NCBI GenBank assembly: GCA_006937955.1
Contig: SSNP01000003.1
Coordinates: 2,429,653-2,493,652 of the forward strand
DNA: 64,000 nt
Direction: 5' to 3'
DNA from: Pachypanchax playfairii
Taxonomy: Eukaryota > Chordata > Actinopteri > Cyprinodontiformes > Aplocheilidae
Below are positions 48,760-60,000 of the stretch, piece by piece. Numbering within the stretch: the first letter of the stretch is position 1; the number at the start of each line of letters is the position of its first letter. The position numbers were made by a program, and so were the translations under genes. The notes under the pieces were generated by a model. It had not been told where the DNA came from and made no database searches. It was given only the letters and a program-made list of their open reading frames with translations.

Positions 48760-49791
48760 AAATATATATATACAATATATGTGTACATATATACAAATAC
48801 AGCATATATATAAATATGTATCCTGTATTTGTATATATAAATATATATACACATATATGAGTGAATGAAAACATGATAATGCTCATTAAAACCAGGTTCA
48901 AAAAAGCTGTCACTAGGATACGGTACAAACTGTAGGGACTTGACCAAGGCATTTATCCAGAATACAGTCAGGGAGCGCATCAACCTCAGAGCTTAGACAT
49001 ACATTTACCTATTTTATAAAAAAAAAAAAAAAAAAAACAAGCAAACAAAAAATTACAAACTTTTGATGGGTTCTATTCATTTCTTTGTTTAGTTATTTGT
49101 TTCAAGTCATGTTTGAGATGATATGCATGCTTTCACAGCATTATTTTTCTATGAGTTGGTACGTGACCAAATCGTTTTTATAATGACATGCACGGGCTAG
49201 TGCTGTGGTCCGCAGATGATCATTGTTCCTGTCTGAGGGACCATGCTGCCTTCAGCACGTCTTTGGTGATGGAGAAGAGGAAAAAAGAAAAAAAAAAAGC
49301 TCCAAATGACCAAGTGATGTCAGAGTCAGATTTAAATAATTTATTTATCTATTTATTATTAATTTATTGTTTTTTATTTGTGCTGTTTGATCCAAGATCC
49401 GAGCTCTATTGTTGCCACTCATCTGTATGCTGGTGGACGCTACATGACATAGAAAAGTCATTGTAGGTTTTAGGAAAACACTGAATTAACTCCTTCAGCT
49501 GCTGATTTTCTGTTTTCCTTTCACCATTAAACTATTTACAACAATGCAGTACAACACTAAAGCCTTATGCATACTGTAATTATACATTCATACTGTTCTT
49601 AAAAAGAAAAAAAATGAGGTTGATTATGTTTGTTGAAAAGATGCCAAAAGTTGACATTTTATTGTTTTCATTCTGAAACTTTTAAAACAATGTGGAGGAA
49701 ACGAATGACTCCTGCGTAAACTGTACATCTGAGACCAGATATTAAATCAGAAGAACACACATATCTGCTGTAAACACTGTATGTAATCATA

Positions 49792-49797
49792 AATAAA
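49792..49797 (+). terminator. candidate distal polyadenylation signal of celf4
   Basis: AATAAA in TCATAAATAAATTG followed by T/G-containing sequence (CCTTGTCATCATTG). Sited where the AU-rich UTR-like sequence ends. Confidence 0.35.
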
Positions 49798-50077
49798 TTG
49801 AATCCTTGTCATCATTGATAACTTGGTAGCATATAAACACAAATAGCTTTTAAAATCATTTTTCATTATGATCTTTAAATATTTGACAGAGCTCTGATCT
49901 TGTTCAACTGTGTGCTGCCAAGAAAAGAAAATTCAATGAAGACTGCACTATTTCATCATCAAAAATATGAAAATACACAAATCTGAGTTCCTTTTCTTTT
50001 CTCTTGTGCTGTTATCGGTGTGATTTTTTTCCTAAAGCTCGGTAGTGTTGCTAGAATCACATTTTACATCATGTGGT

Positions 50078-50083
50078 TTTATT
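50078..50083 (-). terminator. candidate hinderin polyadenylation signal (AATAAA)
   Basis: AATAAA on the minus strand (TTTGAATAAAACC), about 760 nt past the stop codon. Use of this site together with the plus-strand signal at 50314 would make the two mRNAs overlap. Confidence 0.35.
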
Positions 50084-50313
50084 CAAAGTGTTCTGGAAAT
50101 TACTGTATTTCCACATTTTTCAGCACAGATGGAGAGTAGGGAAATGAATGTTGCATATTTAAGCTTTGCCAGGTTCTTAATGAGCTGAGCTTCTGATTGG
50201 GCAGTACGCTTTAGGCTCCCGCCCCCCTTGTCTCTCCAGACTGCACCATTCTCTGGTTCCCTGGACTCCTTTTTGTAATTTTAAATGAATGATGCGTCTC
50301 AGCTTAGCCCAAT

Positions 50314-50319
50314 AATAAA
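50314..50319 (+). terminator. alternative plus-strand AATAAA
   Basis: AATAATAAAGCACAG context. If used, the celf4 mRNA would overlap the hinderin 3'UTR on the opposite strand. Confidence 0.25.
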
Positions 50320-50746
50320 GCACAGTCTAGAATAAACTATGTTGTTTGGTGTGATAATTGCTGTACAAAATTACTCCTGTTGTACCTCGATGGTAACGTC
50401 CATCTTCTCTACAACATCTCTCACAGACAGAGCTTCTAAGGATGCAGTGGAAGGAACAGTGTTGGATGGAATAACTGGATTTATATTTCCTAGTTTACTG
50501 AGGTAGCAGGATTTATGCATAATACATTTCATTCAGAATGGACAATTGTGAGTCATGAGATTCAGGATGCATTTACATCGCCAAGGTCTTCAGAGACGAT
50601 AAACACAGCACTGAGTTGAAAGTTTTCCTGAGGCAGAGTGTGATTTCATTTACAAAAAGAATAAATTCTGAATAAATACACATTTATATGTATAAAAAAT
50701 GCATCACAATAGCCAATAAAAACAAAATCTTTAGGGTTGCATTGGT

Positions 50747-50752
50747 TTTAAT
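50747..50752 (-). terminator. candidate hinderin polyadenylation signal (ATTAAA)
   Basis: ATTAAA on the minus strand, about 90 nt beyond the TAA; would give a very short 3'UTR. Confidence 0.3.
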
Positions 50753-50838
50753 TTTAGAGCGTCAGTAAAGAATGATTTAAAAAGTCAGATCTAATTTGTC
50801 AAGATTAAAAGACCATTTTCTTGCTCATTATTTCTCTG

Positions 50839-51070
50839 TTAACAAATAAAAAATATATCTTCCAGCATCTGGCTTTCCTCCAGGTCCTGTCGAACACTCG
50901 GAGGGTAAGTCCCACTGGGAGTGAGAAGAGTTCCACCGAATGGTTTGAGAGTGGTGAGGGTCGACAACTCGGGTCGTGACATTTTGGGTCTTCGAGCGCC
51001 TGGTTTGCTTTGCTGAGGAGCCGAGATGGGACTAAAAATGTCCAATAATTCAACCACAGAAAAGTCCAGC
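50839..51070 (-). CDS. kiaa1328: hinderin exon 11: C-terminus and stop
   Basis: Acceptor TGTTTTTCAG. Encodes LDFSVVELLDIFSPISAPQQ, a basic Ser/Pro segment, and ends VRQDLEESQMLEDIFFIC before TAA. The last eight residues are identical to the end of vertebrate hinderin as I recall it, making this a firm anchor for the gene. Confidence 0.97.
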
Positions 51071-54000
51071 CTGAAAAACAGAAAAAAAAAACACTACTTG
51101 TTTTGTTCTGATTTGGTCTCAGTTTATTTTGACCCCAACTTATTTCAAATATTTTGAACTAGAGTAGGAAAGCAACTCGATAAACCCGAGGTTGTTTTAT
51201 TTCAGCAGAAGAATACACATAAATGCAACCAATACCATTAAACTTAAGCAGAATTGAAGTCATGGAGCTAGCACGCACCCACAGGCTAAATCCACTTGAA
51301 GCTGTGTATCAAAAATATTTGTCACTCACCTTTCACTTGTTAGCACAAACTCTTTTTCAAGTGCCTGCAGAACTCTAACAAGCAGCGGCGCTAACAAGTC
51401 GAACCCACTGGGGCGTCCCCGTAGAAAAGCAGTGCTTCTTGCAGGTGTGTGAGAGTAAGGAGGACAAGGCCTGCTCCTCCAGAATAGAAATGAGGGAGTG
51501 TGCAGTGAAATAAATAAACCAAAACGGGGGAGATTAAGCTAATAGAGATTCAATCCCTCAGTCTGGCTGGCTTGATAAATTATTCAGTGTATACACAGTC
51601 GAACGACGGCCATTCCAGATACAAAACATGAATTCTTTAAAGCACGCCTGGCTGATCTTGCCAACATAATTCTCTGCTCGTTTAAAGCTGCACTGATTTG
51701 CACACACACAGCTCTCCCAGGTAGGCGCGATCTTTGGGATTCACTTGTTGATATGCGTGTGGGCGGTCAGCAGACAGACACGCCGGTGAAACTTCTAATC
51801 AGGACGCATTTGTGTTCCTCCACACGTAGCTATAGACCTTGATATGTCGTGTTTTCAATCCAACTTGAGGCGGCACACATCGATGGCTGAAAGGCTTTAA
51901 AAGAGCTACTTTTGTTTAAGCAACGTGAACAAATGTATGAACATGTTTAAGCATGAGGGAGAGAAAGTGAATGAGCGTTAAGTCAACTGAGGGATGTAGC
52001 TGATAGAAAAAGGAAAGAAAGAGCCTGAAGCACAAAAAAGTTAATTTATCCTCCTCGTATGGTCTGCTCCCTGTCAACCAAAAGACCAAAAAAAAAAAAA
52101 AAAGAAGAAGAATGACTGGTGGGTGTCTGCTTGTAGGGGAGAGGCTGGAAATGAGTTCTGCTTTTTTGGATCGAAAGGCGGGCGGAGAGGGAACGTGGGG
52201 GAGGAACTTTGGACGGGATGCTTCGCTCGAAATGTGAGAATTTGCATTTTTATTTGTTGATTTATTTAATGGACAGGGCTCTCAAACAGCCATCCATCAA
52301 CAAGCGACATGTCTGTAATGAATAATGCATCACTTACCGGAGGTCACAATCTATAACGAGGGTAGGGTGTGGGGTGGGGGGGTACAGTTTGGGCAGGAAT
52401 GAGGGAATATGGGTGGGAGTGGTAGTTAAGGAGCAGTGGCACTGAGACTGCACAGAAGACACAAAATGGGAATAGACTTTTAGAATGCAGCGCCATAAAC
52501 AAACTTCATTTCTTGAAGAGAAGAGTTAAGTTGTGTAAAAGGGAATTCTATACCGATATCACCCAACAGAGTTCCAAATACATGCAGAACTAAATACTTG
52601 AAATTTAAACTGCAGCAGTACTTTGTGTTTGTCTTCCAGCTCGCCTGCAGACACCAACCACCGCCTCACTCATAACTCTCACTGCTTATTTGGCTCTTCT
52701 CTTTCATTAAAGATAGCCGTCTCGCCCCGATGCCCCTTTTCATTTGCAGTCCAAACAGTAAAATAAAAAAACCTATAATGGCCGCTGCAAATATCCAGCA
52801 TGACAATTTCTAAACCAATCAATAGCAGGCGGGCAGTGGCAGAATAAATGGAGATGAGATGAGCAGGGTGTTCTGGAACTGTCTCATTACTAACTAGCAC
52901 AGGATCCATGAGAGGATTAAGAAGGTCACTTAAAGTTAACACCCATTTTGGGTTTGCAATTTGTGTATCAAGATTGTAATGGTAAAGATTAAAGGACTAT
53001 CGGGGGGATGTTGTTGTCCTGGGGTGGTCACTAAAGCTGACATGATGGTAGGAGGTTTTCATTTGCTTATAGGGATATTTGGGCCATTTTGAATTCTTCC
53101 TGCAGGCCTCAGTTCTGAGAAATAGAGATCATGTCCGATGGGAATGATTAGCTAACAGCTAGCAGAACCAAGACCAAGAAGAGTTCCTGCAGTCTTCAAA
53201 CTGCTGTTAATTTCTAAGGGGTGCATGTTATTCTATAAAACTTTCAGACTGTTGTCAAATGTGCATTCCAAAGGTTTTTACATATTTATATGCGTAGAAG
53301 TTACTAGCAACACTTCTAGTGTATCTGGAGGCCTCAGTCTCACATTTCTACTGAAATAACCATCTTTTCAAATGGCCAAAATCTTCCTTTATTTAAAATT
53401 TGTTAACATGTTTTGATACATTTGAATAATTTTGTTAGATCTTTTGTTTAATAAGTAAAAGCTTAATTACAGACAGAATCAGAAATTAAGATTAGACACT
53501 CAAAAAGACTCATTAGATAAACTCAAATTATTTGATGGCAGTTTTTACACTCCAAAGAAAATAAACTCTAACTGCACACAAATGGTGTATGTTCATGAAA
53601 TGTAATAATCACAGTTTGCATGCAGTCAAAGTAAATTTTGGGGTGGAAAAACTGCCATAGAATAATTTTACTTCATTTAATGAGTCATTTTTTGAGTGCA
53701 TGAAGCATGAGTTTTGCTATTCACAGACATAAAGCATAGCAATGACTTGCTTAATTTTCCATTAAAAGTTAAAAATATATTTTTAAATTCTACTTTAAAA
53801 ATATCTTTTTTGATTGTTATTAAAATATAATCTTACCTCCATGTATTACTCTTGTTTATAATTTTCATTAGTAAAGATATTCACCTGCACAAAGCAGCTG
53901 GATAAAACAACAAATAAAGTCCCATCAGTTAATTAGCAAAAGTTTGTATGAAAGAGATAAGAGAGGTCGAGTTCCTCAGCTGGTGAGGAAATCTAAAATC

Positions 54001-57000
54001 GTGTGAAGCCAACAGTTCCTTTAACAGGATTTGGGGTTGAAAATGGACAGTAACAATGTCTGATAGCTTCAGGCTTCTGTTAGAATTAACGGGCATCTTC
54101 CAGAGCTCACAGCTTTAACTGGGAACATGCACAGCTTTAATTAAGAGTTCTTTATTTGCCGTGTCGTAAACTTTGGGCAGTTTACAGGAACCGTGTTTTG
54201 AACACATGGAGGTAATTGTCCGAAAGACACTTTCTCATAAATAAACCACATTTACAAAAAGCAGCAGAAACATGATACTCAAAGATTAAATCTTTACCAG
54301 AGACAGTGGTTTTTAATAAATGTACACATTAACTAGAATTGCTTCCCATCTTCTGATAGTTTGCATTTATACAATTTCACAGCAACCAAGTTCCTACACA
54401 GTGGAAAGCAAGTGCACCAGTACACACAGTAAAGTGATCCGCGCGGGGGTTAATTACTGCTCAGTGCCTCGGACTAGAGCGCGACACTCCACCTCTTGTG
54501 TCATCCTCACGATTTTCACTGCTCTCCATCTGGACCTAATCTATCTTTTCCCGCTTCTCGTTTTTCATGTTTTCTAATGCTCTCACCCTTAAAACGCACT
54601 TTTAACGTCTGTCCCTCACTTTTGCCATCTCCACCTCATTACTGTAGCAGAGCGGAAAGGGAGGGCAGTGTGTGCATTCAAGTCTGTTCAATTACACCTG
54701 CTGCAGGATCCCTGCTAGGCCGACTAATGGAACGCAGCATGTCTCCTGACAGGCTGGCCACAGAACTAGCTAGCCCTGTAAAAAGCTTCATTTAGCTTCT
54801 CACAGCTCGAAAAACTTAGCCAGATGAAGAAAAGCTATCATTTAACCACTAACATTGAAACTATTGTAGGGCCAAAAAAGAAACTGCAACATCCAAAATG
54901 CTGCAAAATTGTTAATATTTCCTAAGAACAATGAAAAAACACTAACTGCCTCGAGGAGTCACAAACAACTCATAAAATATTGCTAATTATGTCCCCAGAG
55001 TTGTTCCTCCCTTTCTCTTTCAGCACCTTTATCAGAATCTCGAGCTACATGTTTCTGATCTGCGGTTAGCCGCGCAGCAGAGCTACCCACACTTTTTTAT
55101 TATTCTGTTTTATTTTGCTTCTCGCTGTTCCTGTTTCGGCTTCTGCTTTTTGCTGTGTATTAAAAGAGACACATTAATATTACTCAGTGCACCTGTCTTT
55201 TATCTGATGTGAGCTCTGTCTTTGAAGTGAAGAGGGTCTGCTGTAAAGTCTTGACCGTGCTATGCAAACTTCCTCGTGATGACAAGTATAATGATCTGGC
55301 AGTATTTTAATAAAACTGGTTGAAGAGCATCATTAAAAAAAAAAAAAAAAAAAAAAAAAAACAAAACATCAAACACACTTCAGAGGAGCCAAAACAGTTA
55401 AATAATATCAGAATTGGAAAGTTAGGCTGGCATATGCATTTATCTACCTCCTATATGTTGATGTTAGGTGAAAACTTGCTTACTTGGTCTCAGGGGTCTT
55501 TTGGTTTTCAGACACTGAAGTGGGGCCACTGTGGACTGCAGGGATCTTCACTGGGGACGTGGCCGTGTCCCTTCTGGACAGATTTTCTGTTAAAAGATAA
55601 GATAAAAGTTCAGCGCAAGCAGGGTAGTTTCAAGAAGTACAAGTACGTGAAAATGAAAAGAAAAACCTACAGGAAAATAAAGCTGTTGTTAGACATGCTT
55701 TGAACTGAAGTTTTTCTTTTTACTCACCAGTAAGCAAATAACTAATTAGCTGAAATCAACAGAAGCTTACCAGTTCCACAGGCTGGAGGAGCAGGAACGC
55801 TGAGAGAGTTTATTTTATGTAGGTTTTGTCCTGCAGAATGTGCCTCAGCATCTTCAGACACCCTGCAGACCACAAACAAACAACGCTGCCTTCTTTTGTT
55901 TATGACTAGAGGATTCAGAATGTGAGTCTGTTTATTTGATGTGCATGTCTGATTAAAGTTGTTACTTGATTTACCTGGAGGGCAGATGTTGGTGGGAAGG
56001 ACCCTCCAGCTCAGGTCCTACATTTCCAGTGTTTGATGTAATCAGCTGAGCTTGAGTGGCTTGTTGAATTCTAACAAACATAAAAGGAGGATAAGGAAAA
56101 GGAAGGACAACTGATCACAGCTCATTAATCATTATCAACTGATGAGACTTCTTCTTGGCCTGTTTGTTTTACCTGCTGTAATCAAGTTGTGACTGTCGTA
56201 GCTGCTCAGTCTGTCTGTTGAGCCTCTCCTCCTGCTCTGCCAGCCGCGCCTGCAGCCTCTCTCTCTCCGTCTCCAGCTGCATCTTCTGCAGCAGCAGCTG
56301 GTGCCTCCTCTCCTCCCAGCCTCTGTGACCCAGATGAGGCCTGGTCAGGTCCTCCTTAGCCTCAGAGCCCTTGAGCTTCCCATTGTGTAATCTGTATGTG
56401 TTTCATATACAACATATTTAAGACATTTTTTTAGGACAAAAATAAATACTTGTCATAAAAACTGCACCTTTCACATTCCTTCTGGTTAAAGGTGTCGTGA
56501 TGGCAGTTTACTAGACGGGGGCTGGTGTTCTGTGTTCTGTATTCAGAGTCATAACAACCACCGTGGCAGCGTTCACATGTGCAGCAAGTGTGCATCTGCC
56601 TGCGTTCCCTTTTCTGACTCGCATGCTGTTTGACCAGCCCGTCATTTGAGCTGAACTCGCTGTCACAGGAAACAGAAGCAGGGTGCTGAAGCAGTTCCGC
56701 AGCTCTTCTTCTTGCATTACCGCTCCTGCATGGTTTAGCCTGTTGTGTTACAGGAAGGCTGAGGTACGAGCCATCAAAGAGTGAGCCATTAGCTCTGCTT
56801 GCAGACGCCCTGCTGGGGGCTTCTTCACTGCTGAACACCTGTACAGAAAACCAAGAGCACAATGAATTAGATCTGGCTGATTTAGAAAACCTTTGAAGGT
56901 CTCACTGATGGGTTTTGTGTGTTGTTTGTTTTTTTGCCAAAACCGACTGCTCCATAAAACTTTAATTAACAGCTAGGCAACAAAACTGAAATGTACTAAT

Positions 57001-60000
57001 ACTACATTAGGACTTACTTAGAAGCCTAATTTGCTCCTTGTTTGTTTGAAGGAGCCATTGAGTTTTCGAGTGCTGCCAAGATCCAAGATATGTAAACAGC
57101 AGTGCCTGGACACGTCAGGTACAGACACCGATACGGGACACAAGCTGCTGCCAGAATCAGCTGTTTTACTGCGTCAGAGCTTTACAGTAACGCGTAACTT
57201 TAAAACTGAAAATGGAAAAGATCTCAAGGGACCAAGAAAGCAATTTTTAGTTGAGAATCAATAACAGTTGTGTCAAAATTAGAAAACGTAGAAACCGAAA
57301 ACAGTATATATTTAAATAATGAAGAAAATAAATCAGTTTGCCAGGAGTCAGACAACATCACTGTTCTGTCAGAGTGTAGAACCGTGTAGTTACTCAACTC
57401 ATCCATTTACAGGGTTCCTACACGATTTCTATTTTGGGCCGTTATTCTTGTCTAGGTGCAAATATATTCTAAAAATACTGGAAATTGTCTGGAAATGTAA
57501 ATTGATTTTAGAAACAAAGACAGATGGATTTGGAAAACATGTCCCTGTGCTGCTGTCCAGTCCTGGTCTTTAAGGGTCACTGTCCTGCCTGTTTTAAATG
57601 TTCCTCTGCTCAAACACACCTGATTTAATTCAACAGCTGATTTCCAGGCTGCTACAATACTTGAGGACATACTGTGAAGGTAATTACACCAGTGAATCAA
57701 GTGTGTTTGAGAAGACAAACAGCTCAAAATACAGGATGGTAGTCCTCGAGGGCCAGAACTGGACACCACTGCTTTATTCTGTAAAATCATGTAACCATTT
57801 ATGATTTAGGGCCAAAAAAACTCTAGACAGACAAACTGCAAATGGTATACTTAAATAATCTGCACTTATGGTCTCTTTTGAAATGTAGCTTGGTTTACAA
57901 AGTGCTTTAAAGGATGTTCACCCTTCGAGCTTTGCTGCAAGTGGGTACCAACAAGCAGTCTGCATGTCTGAGCAGTTTCATTTTAGAAATTCTGATTTTT
58001 ATTGTTTATATAATGGAACAGTAAAATAAATGGTTTGGGGTCTCAAATGTCTCTGCGTGCTGTTTTCTTTTTTCATTCAGACCCTAAAACCCCTATCAGA
58101 GTGCAAGCCCAGGGTTACATCTCTGATTTTAAAGTGTCACCTTGAAATAGTTTCAACCATGTTCTTGTCAAGAGGAACTTAAGATGAAGCGGATTTGGGT
58201 GATTTGTTCTGATTTATTGTGACGTGCTGCAGTGCAGATTTCCACACACTTTTTGTGTCTGAGATGGTGATAAATGTCAAACGATGCTGCTCTCTAAATG
58301 TGCGCCAACCTTCGGTTTTATTTTACAACTCCCGCCGCATGTGCTCTAGATTCAATAACAGTAATACAAGGAAAGCCACGCCTTACCTCTGTGTGTGCTG
58401 GCGGCTGGCTGAGCTGGGCGATGGACTGGTTGAGCTTTGCCTGTTGCTGAGAAAGATACTGTTGGTAAAGCCCGAGCAGCTCCTGACACTCTCTGTACTG
58501 TCGCTGCAGGCCTGAAGGATCAAGGGTTAAGTTAAAAACCTAAATCTTTAACTTCACTCCAACATCTAAACTCCCAAAAATGACATGAAACTGCCACGTA
58601 GCTCAACCAAAATGAAAACAAAAAATGTATGTCATTGGCTTCAGACTGACAACAAAAAGTCAGGTTGCTATTCTGAATTAAAACCTTTTTTTCTACACTA
58701 ATTACAGACTGGACCAGAAAGGCAAAGGAAGGCAAAATTCTGACAAGAGAGAGAAACAAGAGTCCAGCAAAATCAAAGTTGTTGTTGTGGAATGTAGCTT
58801 TCACCATCTGGGCTGAGCCGAGCTGTGCTGCGCTGAGCTGGGCCGTGCCATGCCAGGCTATCTGCCAGACAGAGAGCTGGCAGCCACAGGAAAACTAATC
58901 TGGAGCGGGACTCCCGTTGCGCCTCAGAAGCCCACTAATGACAGTGGCAGCGCCACAGCCCGCCACATCAACACGTTCAAAGCATGAGAACGGAGAGGCA
59001 GCATGCGGATGCGCCCATTCAATAATCACGTGCTTGTGCATACAGCAAGACACAACAGGGCAAAATCCCCCTCGTGCACTTTAAACAGCCCACACAAAAA
59101 CACAACAATAAAGCAAGTAGTGCACAAAGCAAGTTGTACACACACTCCTCCGCCCCAAGCTGACCATAAAGTGTTTTCCTCCAGGCCATATCTTTTTATG
59201 ACGGCGGCCGTGCTCCCCCATCTGATGAGTTTCTCGGCTTCCATTTGCGAAAAGCTTCCATTTAAAGAGAAAATCAAAGTTCAAAGTGGAGTCTTATTGA
59301 AGAAATTGTTGGTGGAACACCGAATAAGAAAACACTTTGCTTGTAGGAAGACTTCAATCACGCTGTGGAAATAAAAAACGGGAAGAGAGAAGAGAGGGAA
59401 GATGACTTTGAATCGAGGACCAGACACCAGATAAATGCAATGCAGAAGCTTCCATAAACACTGGGAAAATGTGAAGGAACACTTTGATTAAACCCTCCGT
59501 CTAACTCGGGCTCCTCTATGCCTGCGCTGATCTCCATGAAAGCAGCGCTATATGGAAAAGTTAAGGACATCACAAGGACATCACGTCACGTAAAACCAGC
59601 ACCGAGAGGTCTGTTTATGCAGCATGAAGGATCTTAAATGGGAGAAAGTGAATCTGCTTCTGGGGTCAGACCTCACCTAAAGATGGAACTTCGAATGTCA
59701 AGTAAAAAAAAAAATACAATAAAAATGTGGGCTACTTATTTCTCGTCGTACATCAACGTCTTGATCTAAAACCACACCGTTAAGAATAAAATGACTAAAA
59801 ACTATTTTATAATTTTATATAATAAGAAATCAAAATATAAATAAACACCTGTTACTGCTATACAAGCCAGGACTGAACAAGAATCCATGTCTCAGAAAGT
59901 CATTACACTAAACACCCCATCCACCTTCAGCCTTGGACGTGATCCAGTGGGAGCGCTTTGCAGAACCTCTAGTTTACACCTGAGCTACAAAGTGCTGACA

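Larger units (their letters stand above)
45226..49815 (+). other. celf4: celf4 terminal exon / 3'UTR (end approximate)
   Basis: The first ~350 nt after the acceptor are less AT-rich and unlike intron. The stretch then becomes rich in U, UG and UA motifs, with AU dinucleotide tracts near 46060-46090, 46380-46450 and 48600-48860. AATAAA hexamers at 48754 and 49792 give possible ends. Long AU/GU-rich 3'UTRs are usual for neuronal RNA-binding-protein mRNAs. The end coordinate is a guess from the 49792 signal. Confidence 0.45.

Noticed and set aside
55320..55703. 127-codon plus-strand frame starting in a poly-A run
   Set aside because: Antisense to hinderin exon 9 and begins as poly-Lys from an A run; shadow frame.
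59003..59374. 123-codon plus-strand frame in hinderin intron 3
   Set aside because: No recognised domain, no splice context; more likely part of a non-coding block.
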